Source: AA29 sp041481445
GTDB lineage: Bacteria; Acidobacteriota; Vicinamibacteria; Fen-336
Assembly: GCA_041481445.1 (NCBI GenBank)
Contig: JBGPBV010000005.1
Coordinates: 1-64,000 of the forward strand
Direction of reading: 5' to 3'
Length of the DNA stretch: 64,000 nt
Shown here: positions 15,145-24,230 of the stretch, in pieces
How positions within the stretch are numbered: the stretch's first letter is position 1
Layout of the letters: each line of letters begins with the position of its first letter
Position numbers and translations under genes: made by a program
Notes under the pieces: model-generated
Seen by the model: the letters and a program-made list of their open reading frames with translations, nothing else
The model's database searches: none
Told to the model about the DNA's origin: nothing

Positions 15145-16743
15145 TCAGGACACCACGCGCTGGCTGCTGCGCCGGAAGCGGAAGACCTGCTGGAACCGGT
15201 CCGGCAGCCAGCTCTTGAGGCCCAGGAGGGAGGGGATGCGGTCGTAGTGGAGGACGAGGCGCACGTCGCGCCGGCCACCCTTGGCCACGTCCTGGACGAG
15301 GAACGTGTAGGGCCCGATGCGCACGGACGTGCCCGGCTTGAGCTCCTTGCGCTCCCCGCCCTTGCCGTAGCCCACGAACTGCATGCGCGGATCCAGCAGC
15401 GCCTTGCGCAGCGACTCGTCGGAGAGGAGGTGGGCCTTGGCCCGGAGGAAGTCGGTGGCGCCCACACCGTGCCGCGAGGCGGCGGAGGTGGTGAGGATGC
15501 GCTCCGCCTCCCTGGCCTCCATGTTCTTGGCCATGTAGTCGAGGTTGAGGGCGAAGATCTTCTCGTCCTTGGTCCCCTTGGCGTCGATGTCGTCGAAGGC
15601 CTTGCGGAGCTCGTCCAGGGGCAGGGGCAGGAGCCAGGCCACGGTGGTGTCGAGGCCGATGGTGTCGATGCCGGCGCCGCCGAGGTCCAGGCTGGGCGCC
15701 TGGTAGGTGAAGGTGCCGGCGGCGTCCTTGAGCTCGCCGACCAGGCTGAGGCCGGCGTTGGACCATCCGCCCGCCACCTTGTGCAGGCGGTCGGCGGCCA
15801 CGTGCACCGGCTTGTTCAGGTCCAGCTCGACCACCTCGACGTCGCCGGGCCCGGGAAAGGCGCGCACCAGGATGCCGAGGAGCAGGGCCAGGAAGAGCGC
15901 GAGGGGCAGGATGAGCGCGCTCAGGAACTGGACCTCCACCGTGGGGCGCGAGGGGGTGGCGATGCGGGTGACGATCGGCTTGATCTTGGCCAGCCCCTCC
16001 TGCGGCTCCACGCGGTAGACGAACTTCTTCAGCAGCACGCCGTCGTCGTCGAAGAAGGAGGCCATGCTCTGCGCGAAGGCCGTCGCCTTCTTGCCGTTGG
16101 CGGCCTGCACCATGTCGAGGATCATCCCCGGCGCGCGCTCCGGGCTGCCCTTGGCCGTGGGCGTCGGCGGGTCGCCCACGAGGATCACGTAGAGGGGGAC
16201 TTTCATCTCCCGGATGAGGGCCACCGTCTTCTCGACCACGTGGGCCTTGAGGTCGACGCCGGCGGGCACGTTCATGTCCTCCCAGTCCGCGGGCGAGGGA
16301 TCGGGGATCGCGTCGGTGATGAGCACGATGCGGAACTCCGTGCCCGGAGGGTAGTCGGAGGCGATCAGGTCCCGCACCTTGTCGAACGCGAAGTAGAAGT
16401 CCGTCCACTGGCCGTTGTTGCGGTACTTGGTGACGTCGTCGACGAAGACCTCGCGGCGGCCGCCGAAGAGCACCAGGCGGTAGGGGCGCCCTTGCAGGAA
16501 GGTGAACATCTTCTCGAGCGCCTCGACGCGCTTCTCCTGCGGGTCGAGGGGCGGCAGCGAGGCCGAGTTGTCGATCAGGAAGAGGATGGTCGGGCCCCTG
16601 GGAGCGGCGGTCACGGGCGAGGGCGACGCGGCGGAGACGTCCGGGGGCGAGGGCGACGCCGGCCGCGCGTGCGGGGACGGCGCCGCGGCGAGGGCGGGCG
16701 CGACGAGGACGGCCATCGACAGGAGGGATGCGCCCACGGCCAT
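15145..16743 (-). CDS. Exported membrane-anchored von Willebrand factor A domain protein
   Basis: The 532-residue protein has a signal peptide (AVLVAPALAAAPS), a Pro/Ser linker, and a VWA domain with an intact MIDAS start, DNSAS (58-62), and the later LITDAIPDPS. One membrane segment spans about residues 273-294. A large C-terminal region of unknown fold follows, with alternating beta-like stretches and a conserved-looking VRIGPYTFLVQDV near the end that recalls FHA- or Ig-like folds. VWA domains bind protein ligands through a divalent cation. The gene is single and divergent from ychF. A TAGAAT hexamer ends 12 bases before its ATG. Confidence 0.78.
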   Translation of the reverse strand: MAVGASLLSMAVLVAPALAAAPSPHARPASPSPPDVSAASPSPVTAAPRGPTILFLIDNSASLPPLDPQEKRVEALEKMFTFLQGRPYRLVLFGGRREVFVDDVTKYRNNGQWTDFYFAFDKVRDLIASDYPPGTEFRIVLITDAIPDPSPADWEDMNVPAGVDLKAHVVEKTVALIREMKVPLYVILVGDPPTPTAKGSPERAPGMILDMVQAANGKKATAFAQSMASFFDDDGVLLKKFVYRVEPQEGLAKIKPIVTRIATPSRPTVEVQFLSALILPLALFLALLLGILVRAFPGPGDVEVVELDLNKPVHVAADRLHKVAGGWSNAGLSLVGELKDAAGTFTYQAPSLDLGGAGIDTIGLDTTVAWLLPLPLDELRKAFDDIDAKGTKDEKIFALNLDYMAKNMEAREAERILTTSAASRHGVGATDFLRAKAHLLSDESLRKALLDPRMQFVGYGKGGERKELKPGTSVRIGPYTFLVQDVAKGGRRDVRLVLHYDRIPSLLGLKSWLPDRFQQVFRFRRSSQRVVS

Positions 16744-16755
16744 CGGTGGTCGGGG

Positions 16756-16792
16756 ATTCTACTACAGGCCCCCGGAGGGGCTCCGGTATAAG
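16756..16792. promoter_or_regulatory. Divergent promoter region with central palindrome
   Basis: TAGAAT on the minus strand (16756-16761) serves the VWA gene and TATAAG on the plus strand (16787-16792) serves ychF. Between them CCGGAG-GGG-CTCCGG (16772-16786) is a perfect inverted repeat, well placed to bind a regulator acting on both genes. Both -10 elements end only 9-12 bases from the start codons. Confidence 0.45.
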
Positions 16793-16801
16793 CTCGGGTC
16801 A

Positions 16802-17881
16802 ATGAAAGTCGGGATCATCGGTCTGCCCTCTACGGGCAAGAGCACTCTCTTCTCCCTCCTCACCGGCGCCGCCCCGCCCGCTCCCGGGGGACGTCCGGAG
16901 CCACGCCTGGGAATCGCGCGCGTGCCCGACCCGAGGGTGGAGAGGCTGGCGGAGATGTACCGCCCGAAGAAGAAGACGCCCGCCACCGTCGAATACGTGG
17001 ACATGCCCGGGGTGGCCAAGGGCGAGGGGGCCGCCCTCGTCGACCTGCCCGCCCTGCGCGGCGTGGACGCGCTCGTGCACGTGGTGCGGGCCTTCGCTTC
17101 CGAGGTGGTCCCGCACCCGGAGGGCTCGATCGACCCCCTGCGCGACGCCCGCATGCTGGAGCTGGAGCTGATCCTGGCCGACCTGGGGGCGGTGGAGCGC
17201 CGGCTGGAGCGGCTGGAGGCGAACATCAAGAAGGCGAACAAGGCGGACGACGTGGCCGAGCGGGCGGTGATGCTCAAGATGAAGGAGACGCTGGAAGGGG
17301 AGCGGCCGCTGCGCGACCTCACGCTCTCGGAGGACGAGCGCCGGCGGGTGCGCGGTTACGCCCTCCTGAGCGAGAAGCCGCTGATCCTCGTCGTCAACAT
17401 GGGGGAGGAGCAGGTCCGCCAGGCCGCGGCGACGCTCGAGGGCGCCGGCCTGGTGGCCTTCGCGGCGGAGGGCGCCGCGCGCGCGGTGTGCGCGGTGTCG
17501 GCCCCCATCGAGGCGGAGATGTCCCAGCTCTCGGCGGAGGACGCGCAGGCCTTCCGCGAGGACCTCGGCCTGGCCGAGCCCGGCCTGGACCGGGTGATCC
17601 GCACGTCCTACGAGCTGCTCGGGCTCATCTCCTTCCTGACCGCGGGCGAGGACGAGTGCCGGGCCTGGACCATCCGGAGGGGCACGCGCGCGCAGCCGGC
17701 GGCGGGCGAGATCCATTCCGACATCGAGCGCGGCTTCATCCGCGCGGAGGTCGTCGCCTTCGACGACCTCGTCAAGGCCGGATCGCTGGCCGCCTGCCGA
17801 GAGGCGGCCACCCTGCGCCTGGAGGGCAAGGACTACGTGGTCCGCGACGGCGACGTCATCAACTTCCGGTTCAACGTCTAG
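16802..17881 (+). CDS. ychF: Redox-regulated ribosome-binding ATPase YchF
   Basis: The 359-residue OBG-family NTPase has the P-loop GLPSTGKST (7-15), DMPGVAKGEG (switch II), and NMGE in place of the NKxD guanine motif, the hallmark that makes YchF prefer ATP. A coiled-coil insertion (ERRLERLEANIKKANKADD) and the C-terminal TGS domain (CRAWTIRRGTRAQPAAGEIH) are present. Length is standard. The start ATG at 16802 begins MKVGIIGLPS; longer frames upstream are antisense to the VWA gene. There is no ribosome binding site, and TATAAG ends 9 bases before the ATG. Confidence 0.96.
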   Translation: MKVGIIGLPSTGKSTLFSLLTGAAPPAPGGRPEPRLGIARVPDPRVERLAEMYRPKKKTPATVEYVDMPGVAKGEGAALVDLPALRGVDALVHVVRAFASEVVPHPEGSIDPLRDARMLELELILADLGAVERRLERLEANIKKANKADDVAERAVMLKMKETLEGERPLRDLTLSEDERRRVRGYALLSEKPLILVVNMGEEQVRQAAATLEGAGLVAFAAEGAARAVCAVSAPIEAEMSQLSAEDAQAFREDLGLAEPGLDRVIRTSYELLGLISFLTAGEDECRAWTIRRGTRAQPAAGEIHSDIERGFIRAEVVAFDDLVKAGSLAACREAATLRLEGKDYVVRDGDVINFRFNV

Positions 17882-18877
17882 GTGACGACGCCCCCGATCC
17901 CCGGCTGCCCGAAATGCGCGCGACCGGTGGCGGCCGCGCAGCCGCGCTGCGTCTACTGCGGCGCCGAGCTGCCGGCGGGAGCGGTGGAGAAGGCGGCGGA
18001 GGCCCGGGCCGTCCTGGAGGCGGAGTGGGCGCGCGAGTCGGGCGCCGTCCCCCCAAGGCCGCTGGCCCCCGCCGCGCGCTCTTCCCCGCGCGCGCCCGCG
18101 GGGCCGGCCCCGGCTCCGCCCGCCCGCGAGGCCCCGGCGGTGCCACGCCTGCTGCTCGTGCTCGAGCTGGAGGGCGCCGACGCCCGCGCCCTGGCCCGCG
18201 CCCTCCGTCTCCCCCGCTTCGAAGCCCAGCAGCGGCTCCGGCGGGGCGGCTCCCAGCTCCATCGCATCCTCCCCGTGGCGGAGGCGGAGGCGGAGGCGGC
18301 GCGCCTGCGCGAGCAGGGATTGCCGGTGGTGACCGTCGCCGAGGAAGAGGTGCGCCGGGCGGAGCCGGTCCTCGTCACGCGCGGCGGGCCGCAGGCGGGC
18401 GGCCTCGCCCTGGACGGAGACCAGGGCCCGGTGCGCCTGGAGCCGGCCGACGTGTTCCTGGTCGTCCGCGGGTTCATCGCGCGCGAGTACCAGACCTCGG
18501 CCCAGGTCCGTCACGTGCGCGTGGCCAGCCTCGACCCCGGCTACCGCATGCACCTGCATCGCCGGTCGGATCCACGCCCGGTCGAGCTGGACCCCGCCGC
18601 CTTCGACTTCGGACGGGACGGCGCGCCGGGAGGCGCGCAGCTCGAGATCGCGGGCTGGATCGACCGGCTCTTCGCGGAGGCGCTGCGCGACGACTCCTTC
18701 CGGCTGGTCATGCCCGCCCTGGCCCCCGCCGCTCCCGCCGCCGGCGGCAGCGCCGCCGCCGCCGAGGCGCTGGCCCGCCGGTCCGGCCGCGAGACACGCG
18801 CGGTCTTCGACAACCTCGCGCAGTTCCGCTTCCACTCCGCGTGGCGGGCCGCCATCCACCGTCTCCGCGCGCGCTAA
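17882..18877 (+). CDS. Zinc-ribbon protein of unknown function
   Basis: The 331-residue protein opens with a rubredoxin-like zinc ribbon (C9, C12, C23, C26: CPKC and CVYC). A low-complexity Ala/Pro linker comes next, then a mixed alpha/beta region with many charged residues and FIAREYQTSAQVRHVRVAS at about residue 198. There are no membrane helices. The start is GTG immediately after the ychF stop with no gap, so the two are likely cotranscribed. No function is recognised. Confidence 0.75.
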   Translation: MTTPPIPGCPKCARPVAAAQPRCVYCGAELPAGAVEKAAEARAVLEAEWARESGAVPPRPLAPAARSSPRAPAGPAPAPPAREAPAVPRLLLVLELEGADARALARALRLPRFEAQQRLRRGGSQLHRILPVAEAEAEAARLREQGLPVVTVAEEEVRRAEPVLVTRGGPQAGGLALDGDQGPVRLEPADVFLVVRGFIAREYQTSAQVRHVRVASLDPGYRMHLHRRSDPRPVELDPAAFDFGRDGAPGGAQLEIAGWIDRLFAEALRDDSFRLVMPALAPAAPAAGGSAAAAEALARRSGRETRAVFDNLAQFRFHSAWRAAIHRLRAR

Positions 18878-18895
18878 CTCGGCGGCGGAGCCCTG

Positions 18896-18904
18896 TGCTA
18901 CCGT
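18896..18904 (+). promoter_or_regulatory. Extended -10 element before the first GT2 gene
   Basis: TGC followed by TACCGT ends 9 bases before the ATG at 18914. The same TGCTAC motif precedes two more GT2 genes (23362-23370 and 28969-28977). It marks the likely start of the surface-glycan locus. Confidence 0.4.
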
Positions 18905-18913
18905 TTCGCGCGG

Positions 18914-19870
18914 ATGAAGCTGATCGTCCAGATCCCCTGCCTCAACGAGGAAGCGACGCTGCCGGAGACGCTCAGGGCCATCCCCCGCACCATCCCGGGC
19001 GTGGACGCCGTGGAGGTGCTGGTCATCGACGACGGCTCCTCCGACGCGACCTCCCGCGTGGCCCGCGAGCACGGCGCCGAGCACGTGGTGCGCTTCACCC
19101 GCCGGAAGGGGCTGGCCGCGGGGTTCATGGCCGGCCTCGACGCCTGCCTCCGCCTGGGCGCGGACGTCATCGTGAACACGGACGCCGACGCCCAGTACGC
19201 GGGCAGCGAGATCCCCCGCCTCATCGCGCCCATCCTGTCCGGGGAGGCGGACATGGTGATCGGGGACCGCGAGGTGGCCCACGTCGAGCACTTCTCCTGG
19301 CCCAAGCGGAAGCTGCAGACGGTGGGCTCCTGGGTGGTGCGCAAGGTGTCGGGCACCAATGTGCCCGACGCCACCAGCGGCTTCCGCGCCCTCAACCGCG
19401 AGGCCGCCCTCCGCATCAACATCGTGAGCGAGTTCACCTACACGCTGGAGTCGATCATCCAGGCCGGCAAGAAGAAGATGGCGGTGACCCACCTCCCCAT
19501 CACCAGCCGCCACACCCGGCCCTCGCGCCTGTTCTCCTCCACCTGGGACTACGTCAAGCGCTCCGCCGCCACCATCCTGCGCATCTACGCCATGTACGAG
19601 CCGTTCAAGGTCTTCGTCCTGATCGGCTCCGCCCTGACCGCGGCCGGCCTCGCCCTCGGCCTGCGCTACGCCTGGTTCTGGGCCCAGGGCGAGGCCATGC
19701 GGGCCGCCCACCTGCAGTCCGCGATCCTCTCCGTGCTCCTCCTCATCCTCGGCTTCCAGACCCTGCAGTGGGGCATCATGGCCGACCTCATCGCCAGCAA
19801 CCGGAAGCTCCTCGAGGACCTGCTCTATCGCACGCGCAAGGGCGAGCTCTCGAAGGACGGCCGTGGCTGA
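18914..19870 (+). CDS. GT2 polyprenyl-phosphate glycosyltransferase (DPM1-like) with membrane tail
   Basis: The 318-residue protein has a GT-A domain with VLVIDDGSSDAT, RKGLAAGFMAG and NTDADAQY (the DxD site), closest in style to dolichol/undecaprenyl-phosphate mannosyltransferases. Two membrane helices near the C-terminus (about 233-255 and 270-289) would hold it at the inner membrane. It would transfer a sugar from a nucleotide donor to polyprenyl phosphate, making the donor for GT-C enzymes nearby. It overlaps the next GT2 gene by 8 bases. The sugar cannot be called. Confidence 0.88.
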   Translation: MKLIVQIPCLNEEATLPETLRAIPRTIPGVDAVEVLVIDDGSSDATSRVAREHGAEHVVRFTRRKGLAAGFMAGLDACLRLGADVIVNTDADAQYAGSEIPRLIAPILSGEADMVIGDREVAHVEHFSWPKRKLQTVGSWVVRKVSGTNVPDATSGFRALNREAALRINIVSEFTYTLESIIQAGKKKMAVTHLPITSRHTRPSRLFSSTWDYVKRSAATILRIYAMYEPFKVFVLIGSALTAAGLALGLRYAWFWAQGEAMRAAHLQSAILSVLLLILGFQTLQWGIMADLIASNRKLLEDLLYRTRKGELSKDGRG

Positions 19871-20714
19871 GGCCGGCCAGACGACCGTCGTCATCCCCGC
19901 CCTGAACGAGGAGGACGCGATCGGCGAGGTGGTGGCGCGCGTGCTCGCGCGCGGGGGCTGGCGGGAGGTGCTGGTGGTGGACGACGGCTCCACCGACGCC
20001 ACCGCCCTTCGCGCGGAAAAGGCGGGGGCGCGCGTGGTGCGCCATCCCTACAACAAGGGGAACGGGGCCGCGGTCAAGACCGGCATCCGCGAGGCGCGGG
20101 GCGAGGTCGTCCTGCTCATGGACGCGGACGGCCAGCACGACCCCGACGACGTCGCGCGCGTGATCGCGGGCGTGGGCGTGAACGACATGGTGATCGGGGC
20201 GCGGGCGGCGCGGGACCAGTCGGCCACGCGCGCGCTGGGCAACGCGGTCTTCCGCGGCCTGGCCTCCTGGCTGACGGGGCGGCCGATACCGGACCTCACC
20301 TCGGGCTTCCGCGCCGTCCGCCGCGACCGCATGATGGAGATCCTCCACCTCCTGCCCAACGGCTTCTCCTACCCGACCACCTCCTGCCTGGCCTTCCTCA
20401 AGGCCGGGCACAACGTCGCGTTCGTGCCCGTGGTGGCGCGCCGCCGCGTGGGGACGAGCAAGATCCGCCCCCTGCGCGACGGCACCTGGTTCCTCCTGAT
20501 CATCTTCAAGATCGTCACCCTCTACAGCCCGCTGAAGGTCTTCTTCCCCATCTCCGCCGTGTCGTTCCTCCTCGGCCTCGCCTACGGGCTCTGGAACGTG
20601 GCCGTCCACGGGAAGATCCCGATGGGCTCCGCGCTGCTGATCCAGCTGGCGGTGGTGGTGTTCCTGTTCGGCCTCATCTCGGAGCAGATCGCCTCGGGTC
20701 AAGAGCGCCCGTGA
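19863..20714 (+). CDS. GT2 polyprenyl-phosphate sugar synthase-like protein
   Basis: The 283-residue GT-A protein has VVDDGSTDAT, NKGNGAAVKTG and LMDADGQHDPDD. Two C-terminal membrane helices (about 220-240 and 252-272) follow. It is a paralogue of the previous gene but not a recent duplicate. The start is GTG, overlapping the preceding gene by 8 bases. Its stop overlaps the next gene (GTGA), tying it to the large membrane protein that follows, a plausible acceptor-side partner. Confidence 0.88.
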   Translation: MAEAGQTTVVIPALNEEDAIGEVVARVLARGGWREVLVVDDGSTDATALRAEKAGARVVRHPYNKGNGAAVKTGIREARGEVVLLMDADGQHDPDDVARVIAGVGVNDMVIGARAARDQSATRALGNAVFRGLASWLTGRPIPDLTSGFRAVRRDRMMEILHLLPNGFSYPTTSCLAFLKAGHNVAFVPVVARRRVGTSKIRPLRDGTWFLLIIFKIVTLYSPLKVFFPISAVSFLLGLAYGLWNVAVHGKIPMGSALLIQLAVVVFLFGLISEQIASGQERP

Positions 20715-23344
20715 TCCTCCGTCGCGCCCGACGCGACGCCCCCCTGCTGTTCCTGCTCGCCGTGCTGCCCGCGCTGGCCTACGCCCCCGCCTGGACGGCG
20801 GGACGCCTGCTCGGACCGGGCGACGGCGGCGCCCTGCACTTCCCGCTGCGCGCTCTGGTGTGGCGGGGCTACGCCGGCGGCGACCTCGCGGAGTGGAACC
20901 CCACCATCTTCCTCGGCACGCCCCTGCTGGCCTCCTATCGGCCGGGGGCCTTCTATCCGCCCATGGCCGTCCTGTCCCTGCTCCCGCCCTTCGCCGCCTT
21001 CCAGGTCCTGGTGCTCGTGTCCCTGGGCGCCTCCGGCGTCCTCGTCTTCCTGTACCTGCGGCGGCTGGGCGCGGAGCGCGTGGGCGCGTTCGTGGGGGGC
21101 CTGACCTTCGCGCTCGGTCCCTACCTGGTGGCCCACCTCGCGGACACGGCCACGGTGGTGGCGGCGCCGCTGCTACCGCTCGTCCTGATCGCGGCCGAGG
21201 ACCACATGCGGCGCGGGACGCCGGCGCGGGCGGCGGGGCTGGCCCTGAGCCTCGCCCTGCTCCTGCTGGCCGGGTCTCCGGAAGCGGCGCGGGCGGGGGC
21301 GGCGCTGGTGGCGGGACGGCTGCTCGTGGGACATCTCCTCATGCCGAGCCCGCGCGGGCCGAGCGTGCGCGCCAGCGCGCTGGCCGTGCTCGCCGCCGGC
21401 CTCCTGGCCGCCCCCCAGCTCCTGCCGACCCTCGTGCTCGCCCGCGACGCCGGGCGATCGGTCACCGGTCTCGCCAACCGCGACCGCCCCCTGCCCGGGC
21501 TGTTCGGCCTCGCCCTGCGCTACGCCTCGCACACCCCCGCCGCCTCGCTGGCCCTGGCCGCGCTGCCCCTGGTCCTCACCCAGGTCCCCATCCGCGTGTT
21601 CGGCGTGGCCCTCGGCCTCTGCCTCGCCCTCCAGTGGGGCCAGGGCCCGCTGTCCGCCCCGGGGGCGCCCGGCCTCGTCTTCGAGCTGACGCTGTGCATC
21701 CTGGCCGGGCTCTCCCTCTCCGCGCAGTGGCGGGCCCGCCGCACGGGCGAGGGCGCGCGCCTGCGCGCGTACTTCCTCGTCGCCGCCCTGGCCTCGGCGG
21801 CCGTGCTCTCGGTGGCGGCGGCCATGGTCGGGCCCCTGCCGGAGTCGCTCTCGGGCGCGGTGGGCGTGCTCGCCCTGAGCCTCATCCTCTATTTCTCGCT
21901 GGCCACCTCGCCCCATACCGTGCGCGCGGGCGTGTGGCTGCTGCCCTTGACCGTCTCGTTCCTCCTGCAGCCGGGCGGCCGCCGCCCCTGGGACGTGTAC
22001 CCGCCGCGGGCCGACCTCTACGAGGGCAGCGCGACCCGGCGGGCGCTCGCCGGCGCGATGGGGGTGGGGGTGCACGAGCGCGCGCTGGCCCTGGCCGCGC
22101 GCGACTGGCCGCGCGAGCAGGAGCGCGACCTCGCCTACGCCAACTGGGCGGGCCTCACCGATGGGCGCTCCGCCAACGGCTACGACCCGATGGTGCCGCT
22201 GCGCACGCGGGTGGCCCTGGGAGGGATGGGCGTGGGGGGCACTCTCCCCGGCGCGTTCTTCCGGTCCGATCCGGCGCGCCTCGAGATGCTCGGCATCCGG
22301 TGGGTAGAGGTGCCGGCGACCGCGCTGGGCGGGCCGCGCATCGGCCTCACCGGGGATCCGGTGGACCTCCCGGCCGCCCCCGGACGGCGGCGGTTCTTCC
22401 CGCTGCCGATCACGCCCGCCACCGAGGTCCAGATCGTGTCGTTCCTCTCGGACGCGGTGGCGGTGGGAGAAGGCCAGGAGGTGGCGAAGGTGGAGGCGCG
22501 GCTGGCCACCGGGCGCGCCTTCGAGCTCGTCCTGCGCGCGGGACGCGACACCGCGGAGTGGTCGTGGGACCGCCCGGACGTGCGCTCGCGCGTCGCGCAT
22601 TCGCTGGCCCCCGTGTTCGAGAGCTGGAGGGATCCGGGGGCCGCCTTCGCCGGCCACCGCTACCTCGGACGCCTCCGCCTCCCCGGTCGCTACGTCGTGG
22701 ACGGCGTGAGCGTGGAGGTGCTCCCGGGGGCGGGGCGCCTGATGCTCGCGCGCGTGGCCGTGTTCGACGCCCTCACCGGCGCCATCACCAGCGTCTCGCT
22801 CCCCGCCGCCTCCGTGAGCGACAGCTCCCTCCTGGCCGAGCGGGCGGTCACGCCGATGGTGCGCCTGTTCGAGGTGGTGGGCAGCGCGCGGGCCTGGGTG
22901 GCGGAGGGCGCGCGCGTGCTCGGCGACGACGACGCGGTGGTGCGCGCGCTGGCCACGCCGGCCGCGATCGGCCTCGACCCGCACCGCGAGGCGCTGGTGA
23001 CCGCCTCCGACGCCCGCGCGCTGACCACGGCGGGAGGACGGGCGGGGCGCGCGGAGGTGGTCCGGGCCGCGGGCGATCGCCTCGACATCCGGGCGGAGGG
23101 GCCGGGTCTCGTGGTCGTGACGGAGGGGTGGGACCTCGGCTGGTCGGCCTCGGTGGACGAGGCGCGGGCGCCGGTGGTGCGCGTCAATCACGCGGAGATG
23201 GCGGTGCCCATCGGCCGCGGCATCCATCGCGTCGTGCTCTCCTACCGCGCGCCGGGGCTCCGGGCCGGGACCGTCCTCGCCCTCCTGGCCGCGCTCGCCC
23301 TCGGCCTCGCCGTCGCCCGCGGCGCGCGAGGGCCGCGTGGTTGA
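20711..23344 (+). CDS. Large polytopic membrane protein, YfhO/GT-C-like
   Basis: The 877-residue protein has about eleven to thirteen hydrophobic segments in the first two thirds. Between segments 1 and 2 is a loop with PGDGGALHFPLR and WNPTIFLGTPLLASYRPGAFYPP, a pattern of the YfhO family, which adds sugars to lipid-linked or teichoic-type polymers using polyprenyl-phosphate sugar donors. The C-terminal 300 residues form a mostly beta periplasmic domain. The start is GTG overlapping the GT2 stop. The catalytic carboxylate is probably the Asp in PGDGG; this is inference. Sugar and acceptor are unknown. Confidence 0.75.
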   Translation: MILRRARRDAPLLFLLAVLPALAYAPAWTAGRLLGPGDGGALHFPLRALVWRGYAGGDLAEWNPTIFLGTPLLASYRPGAFYPPMAVLSLLPPFAAFQVLVLVSLGASGVLVFLYLRRLGAERVGAFVGGLTFALGPYLVAHLADTATVVAAPLLPLVLIAAEDHMRRGTPARAAGLALSLALLLLAGSPEAARAGAALVAGRLLVGHLLMPSPRGPSVRASALAVLAAGLLAAPQLLPTLVLARDAGRSVTGLANRDRPLPGLFGLALRYASHTPAASLALAALPLVLTQVPIRVFGVALGLCLALQWGQGPLSAPGAPGLVFELTLCILAGLSLSAQWRARRTGEGARLRAYFLVAALASAAVLSVAAAMVGPLPESLSGAVGVLALSLILYFSLATSPHTVRAGVWLLPLTVSFLLQPGGRRPWDVYPPRADLYEGSATRRALAGAMGVGVHERALALAARDWPREQERDLAYANWAGLTDGRSANGYDPMVPLRTRVALGGMGVGGTLPGAFFRSDPARLEMLGIRWVEVPATALGGPRIGLTGDPVDLPAAPGRRRFFPLPITPATEVQIVSFLSDAVAVGEGQEVAKVEARLATGRAFELVLRAGRDTAEWSWDRPDVRSRVAHSLAPVFESWRDPGAAFAGHRYLGRLRLPGRYVVDGVSVEVLPGAGRLMLARVAVFDALTGAITSVSLPAASVSDSSLLAERAVTPMVRLFEVVGSARAWVAEGARVLGDDDAVVRALATPAAIGLDPHREALVTASDARALTTAGGRAGRAEVVRAAGDRLDIRAEGPGLVVVTEGWDLGWSASVDEARAPVVRVNHAEMAVPIGRGIHRVVLSYRAPGLRAGTVLALLAALALGLAVARGARGPRG

Positions 23345-23370
23345 CCCTCCGCGCGGGCGCGTGCTACGGT
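23341..23370 (+). promoter_or_regulatory. Promoter before GT2 gene at 23382
   Basis: TTGACC (23341-23346), an 18-base spacer ending in TGC, and TACGGT (23365-23370). The -35 lies on the stop codon of the preceding gene. The -10 ends 11 bases before the ATG and there is no ribosome binding site. Confidence 0.5.
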
Positions 23371-23381
23371 CCTCGTTTCCG

Positions 23382-24155
23382 ATGACGCGCCCGAGCCTCT
23401 CCATCTTCTTCCCCGCCTACAACGACGCGGGCACCATCGCCAGCCTGGCCCTGGTCGCGCACATGACCGCGCGGGAGATCACCGACGACTACGAGGTCAT
23501 CGTGGTCGACGACGGCAGCCCCGACCACACGGGGGTGCTGCTCGACGAGATGGCGCGGAGCTTTCCCTGGCTCAAGGTCGTCCACCACGTGGCCAACCGC
23601 GGCTACGGCGGGGCCCTGCGCTCGGGCTTCCAGACCGCGTCCAAGGAGCTCGTCTTCTACACGGACGGCGACGCCCAGTACGATCCCCGCGAGCTGACCC
23701 GGCTCTACGAGGCCTTCTCGCCCGAGGTGGACTTCGTCAACGGCTACAAGATCGGCCGCAGCGATCCCCTGCATCGCGTGGTCATCGGCCGCGTCTACCA
23801 CTGGTTCGTGCGCACGGTGTTCGGCCTGCGCCTGCGCGACGTGGACTGCGACTTCCGGCTGATGCGCAAGAGCGTGTTCGACAAGGTCGTGCTCACCCGC
23901 TCCTCGGGCGTGATCTGCGTGGAGCTGATGAAGAAGGTGCAGGACCACGGCTTCCGCATCGCCCAGGTCCCCGTCCACCACTACCACCGCACCTACGGCA
24001 AGAGCCAGTTCTTCAACTTCCCCCGGGTGGCGCGCACGCTGGTCGACCTCATGCGGCTGTGGTGGGAGCTCGCGGTGAAGAAGGAGCACCTGCGGGCGGC
24101 GGCGGCCGCCGTTCCCGCGGGCGCCCCCAAGACGCGCGCGCAGAGCGGAGAGTGA
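23382..24155 (+). CDS. GT2 glycosyltransferase (DPM1-like, soluble)
   Basis: The 257-residue protein has SIFFPAYNDAGT, IVVDDGSPDHTG, NRGYGGALRSGF and TDGDAQYDP, the usual ordered motifs of polyprenyl-phosphate-sugar synthases of the DPM1 branch. It lacks membrane helices, so it must bind the membrane peripherally. HYHRTYGKSQFFNF (about 205) is the conserved basic segment that holds the lipid phosphate. The start ATG at 23382 begins MTRPSLSIFF; a longer frame adds residues lacking domain similarity. About 120 bases of non-coding sequence follow. Confidence 0.88.
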   Translation: MTRPSLSIFFPAYNDAGTIASLALVAHMTAREITDDYEVIVVDDGSPDHTGVLLDEMARSFPWLKVVHHVANRGYGGALRSGFQTASKELVFYTDGDAQYDPRELTRLYEAFSPEVDFVNGYKIGRSDPLHRVVIGRVYHWFVRTVFGLRLRDVDCDFRLMRKSVFDKVVLTRSSGVICVELMKKVQDHGFRIAQVPVHHYHRTYGKSQFFNFPRVARTLVDLMRLWWELAVKKEHLRAAAAAVPAGAPKTRAQSGE

Positions 24156-24168
24156 GCGTCTTCCGGGG

Positions 24169-24180
24169 ACGCAATTGCGT
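24169..24180. promoter_or_regulatory. Perfect 12-bp palindrome, possible operator
   Basis: ACGCAATTGCGT reads the same on both strands and sits in the 118-base gap before the SDR gene. Such AT-centred palindromes are typical regulator sites. A hairpin lies 33 bases downstream. Confidence 0.35.
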
Positions 24181-24213
24181 TTTCCGCAGCGGAGCGTCTC
24201 CCTGGCCACCGAG

Positions 24214-24230
24214 CCCCGATTCACTCGGGG
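24214..24230 (+). repeat. Hairpin upstream of SDR gene
   Basis: CCCCGA, loop TTCAC, TCGGGG: a perfect 6-bp stem. It has no T-tract. It lies inside what would be an N-terminal extension of the SDR if translation began at the ATG at 24175, which favours the downstream TTG start. Confidence 0.4.

Noticed and set aside
16799..20002. Open frame of over 1,000 codons on the minus strand
   Set aside because: It is antisense to ychF, the zinc-ribbon gene and a GT2. The composition is typical of an antisense shadow.
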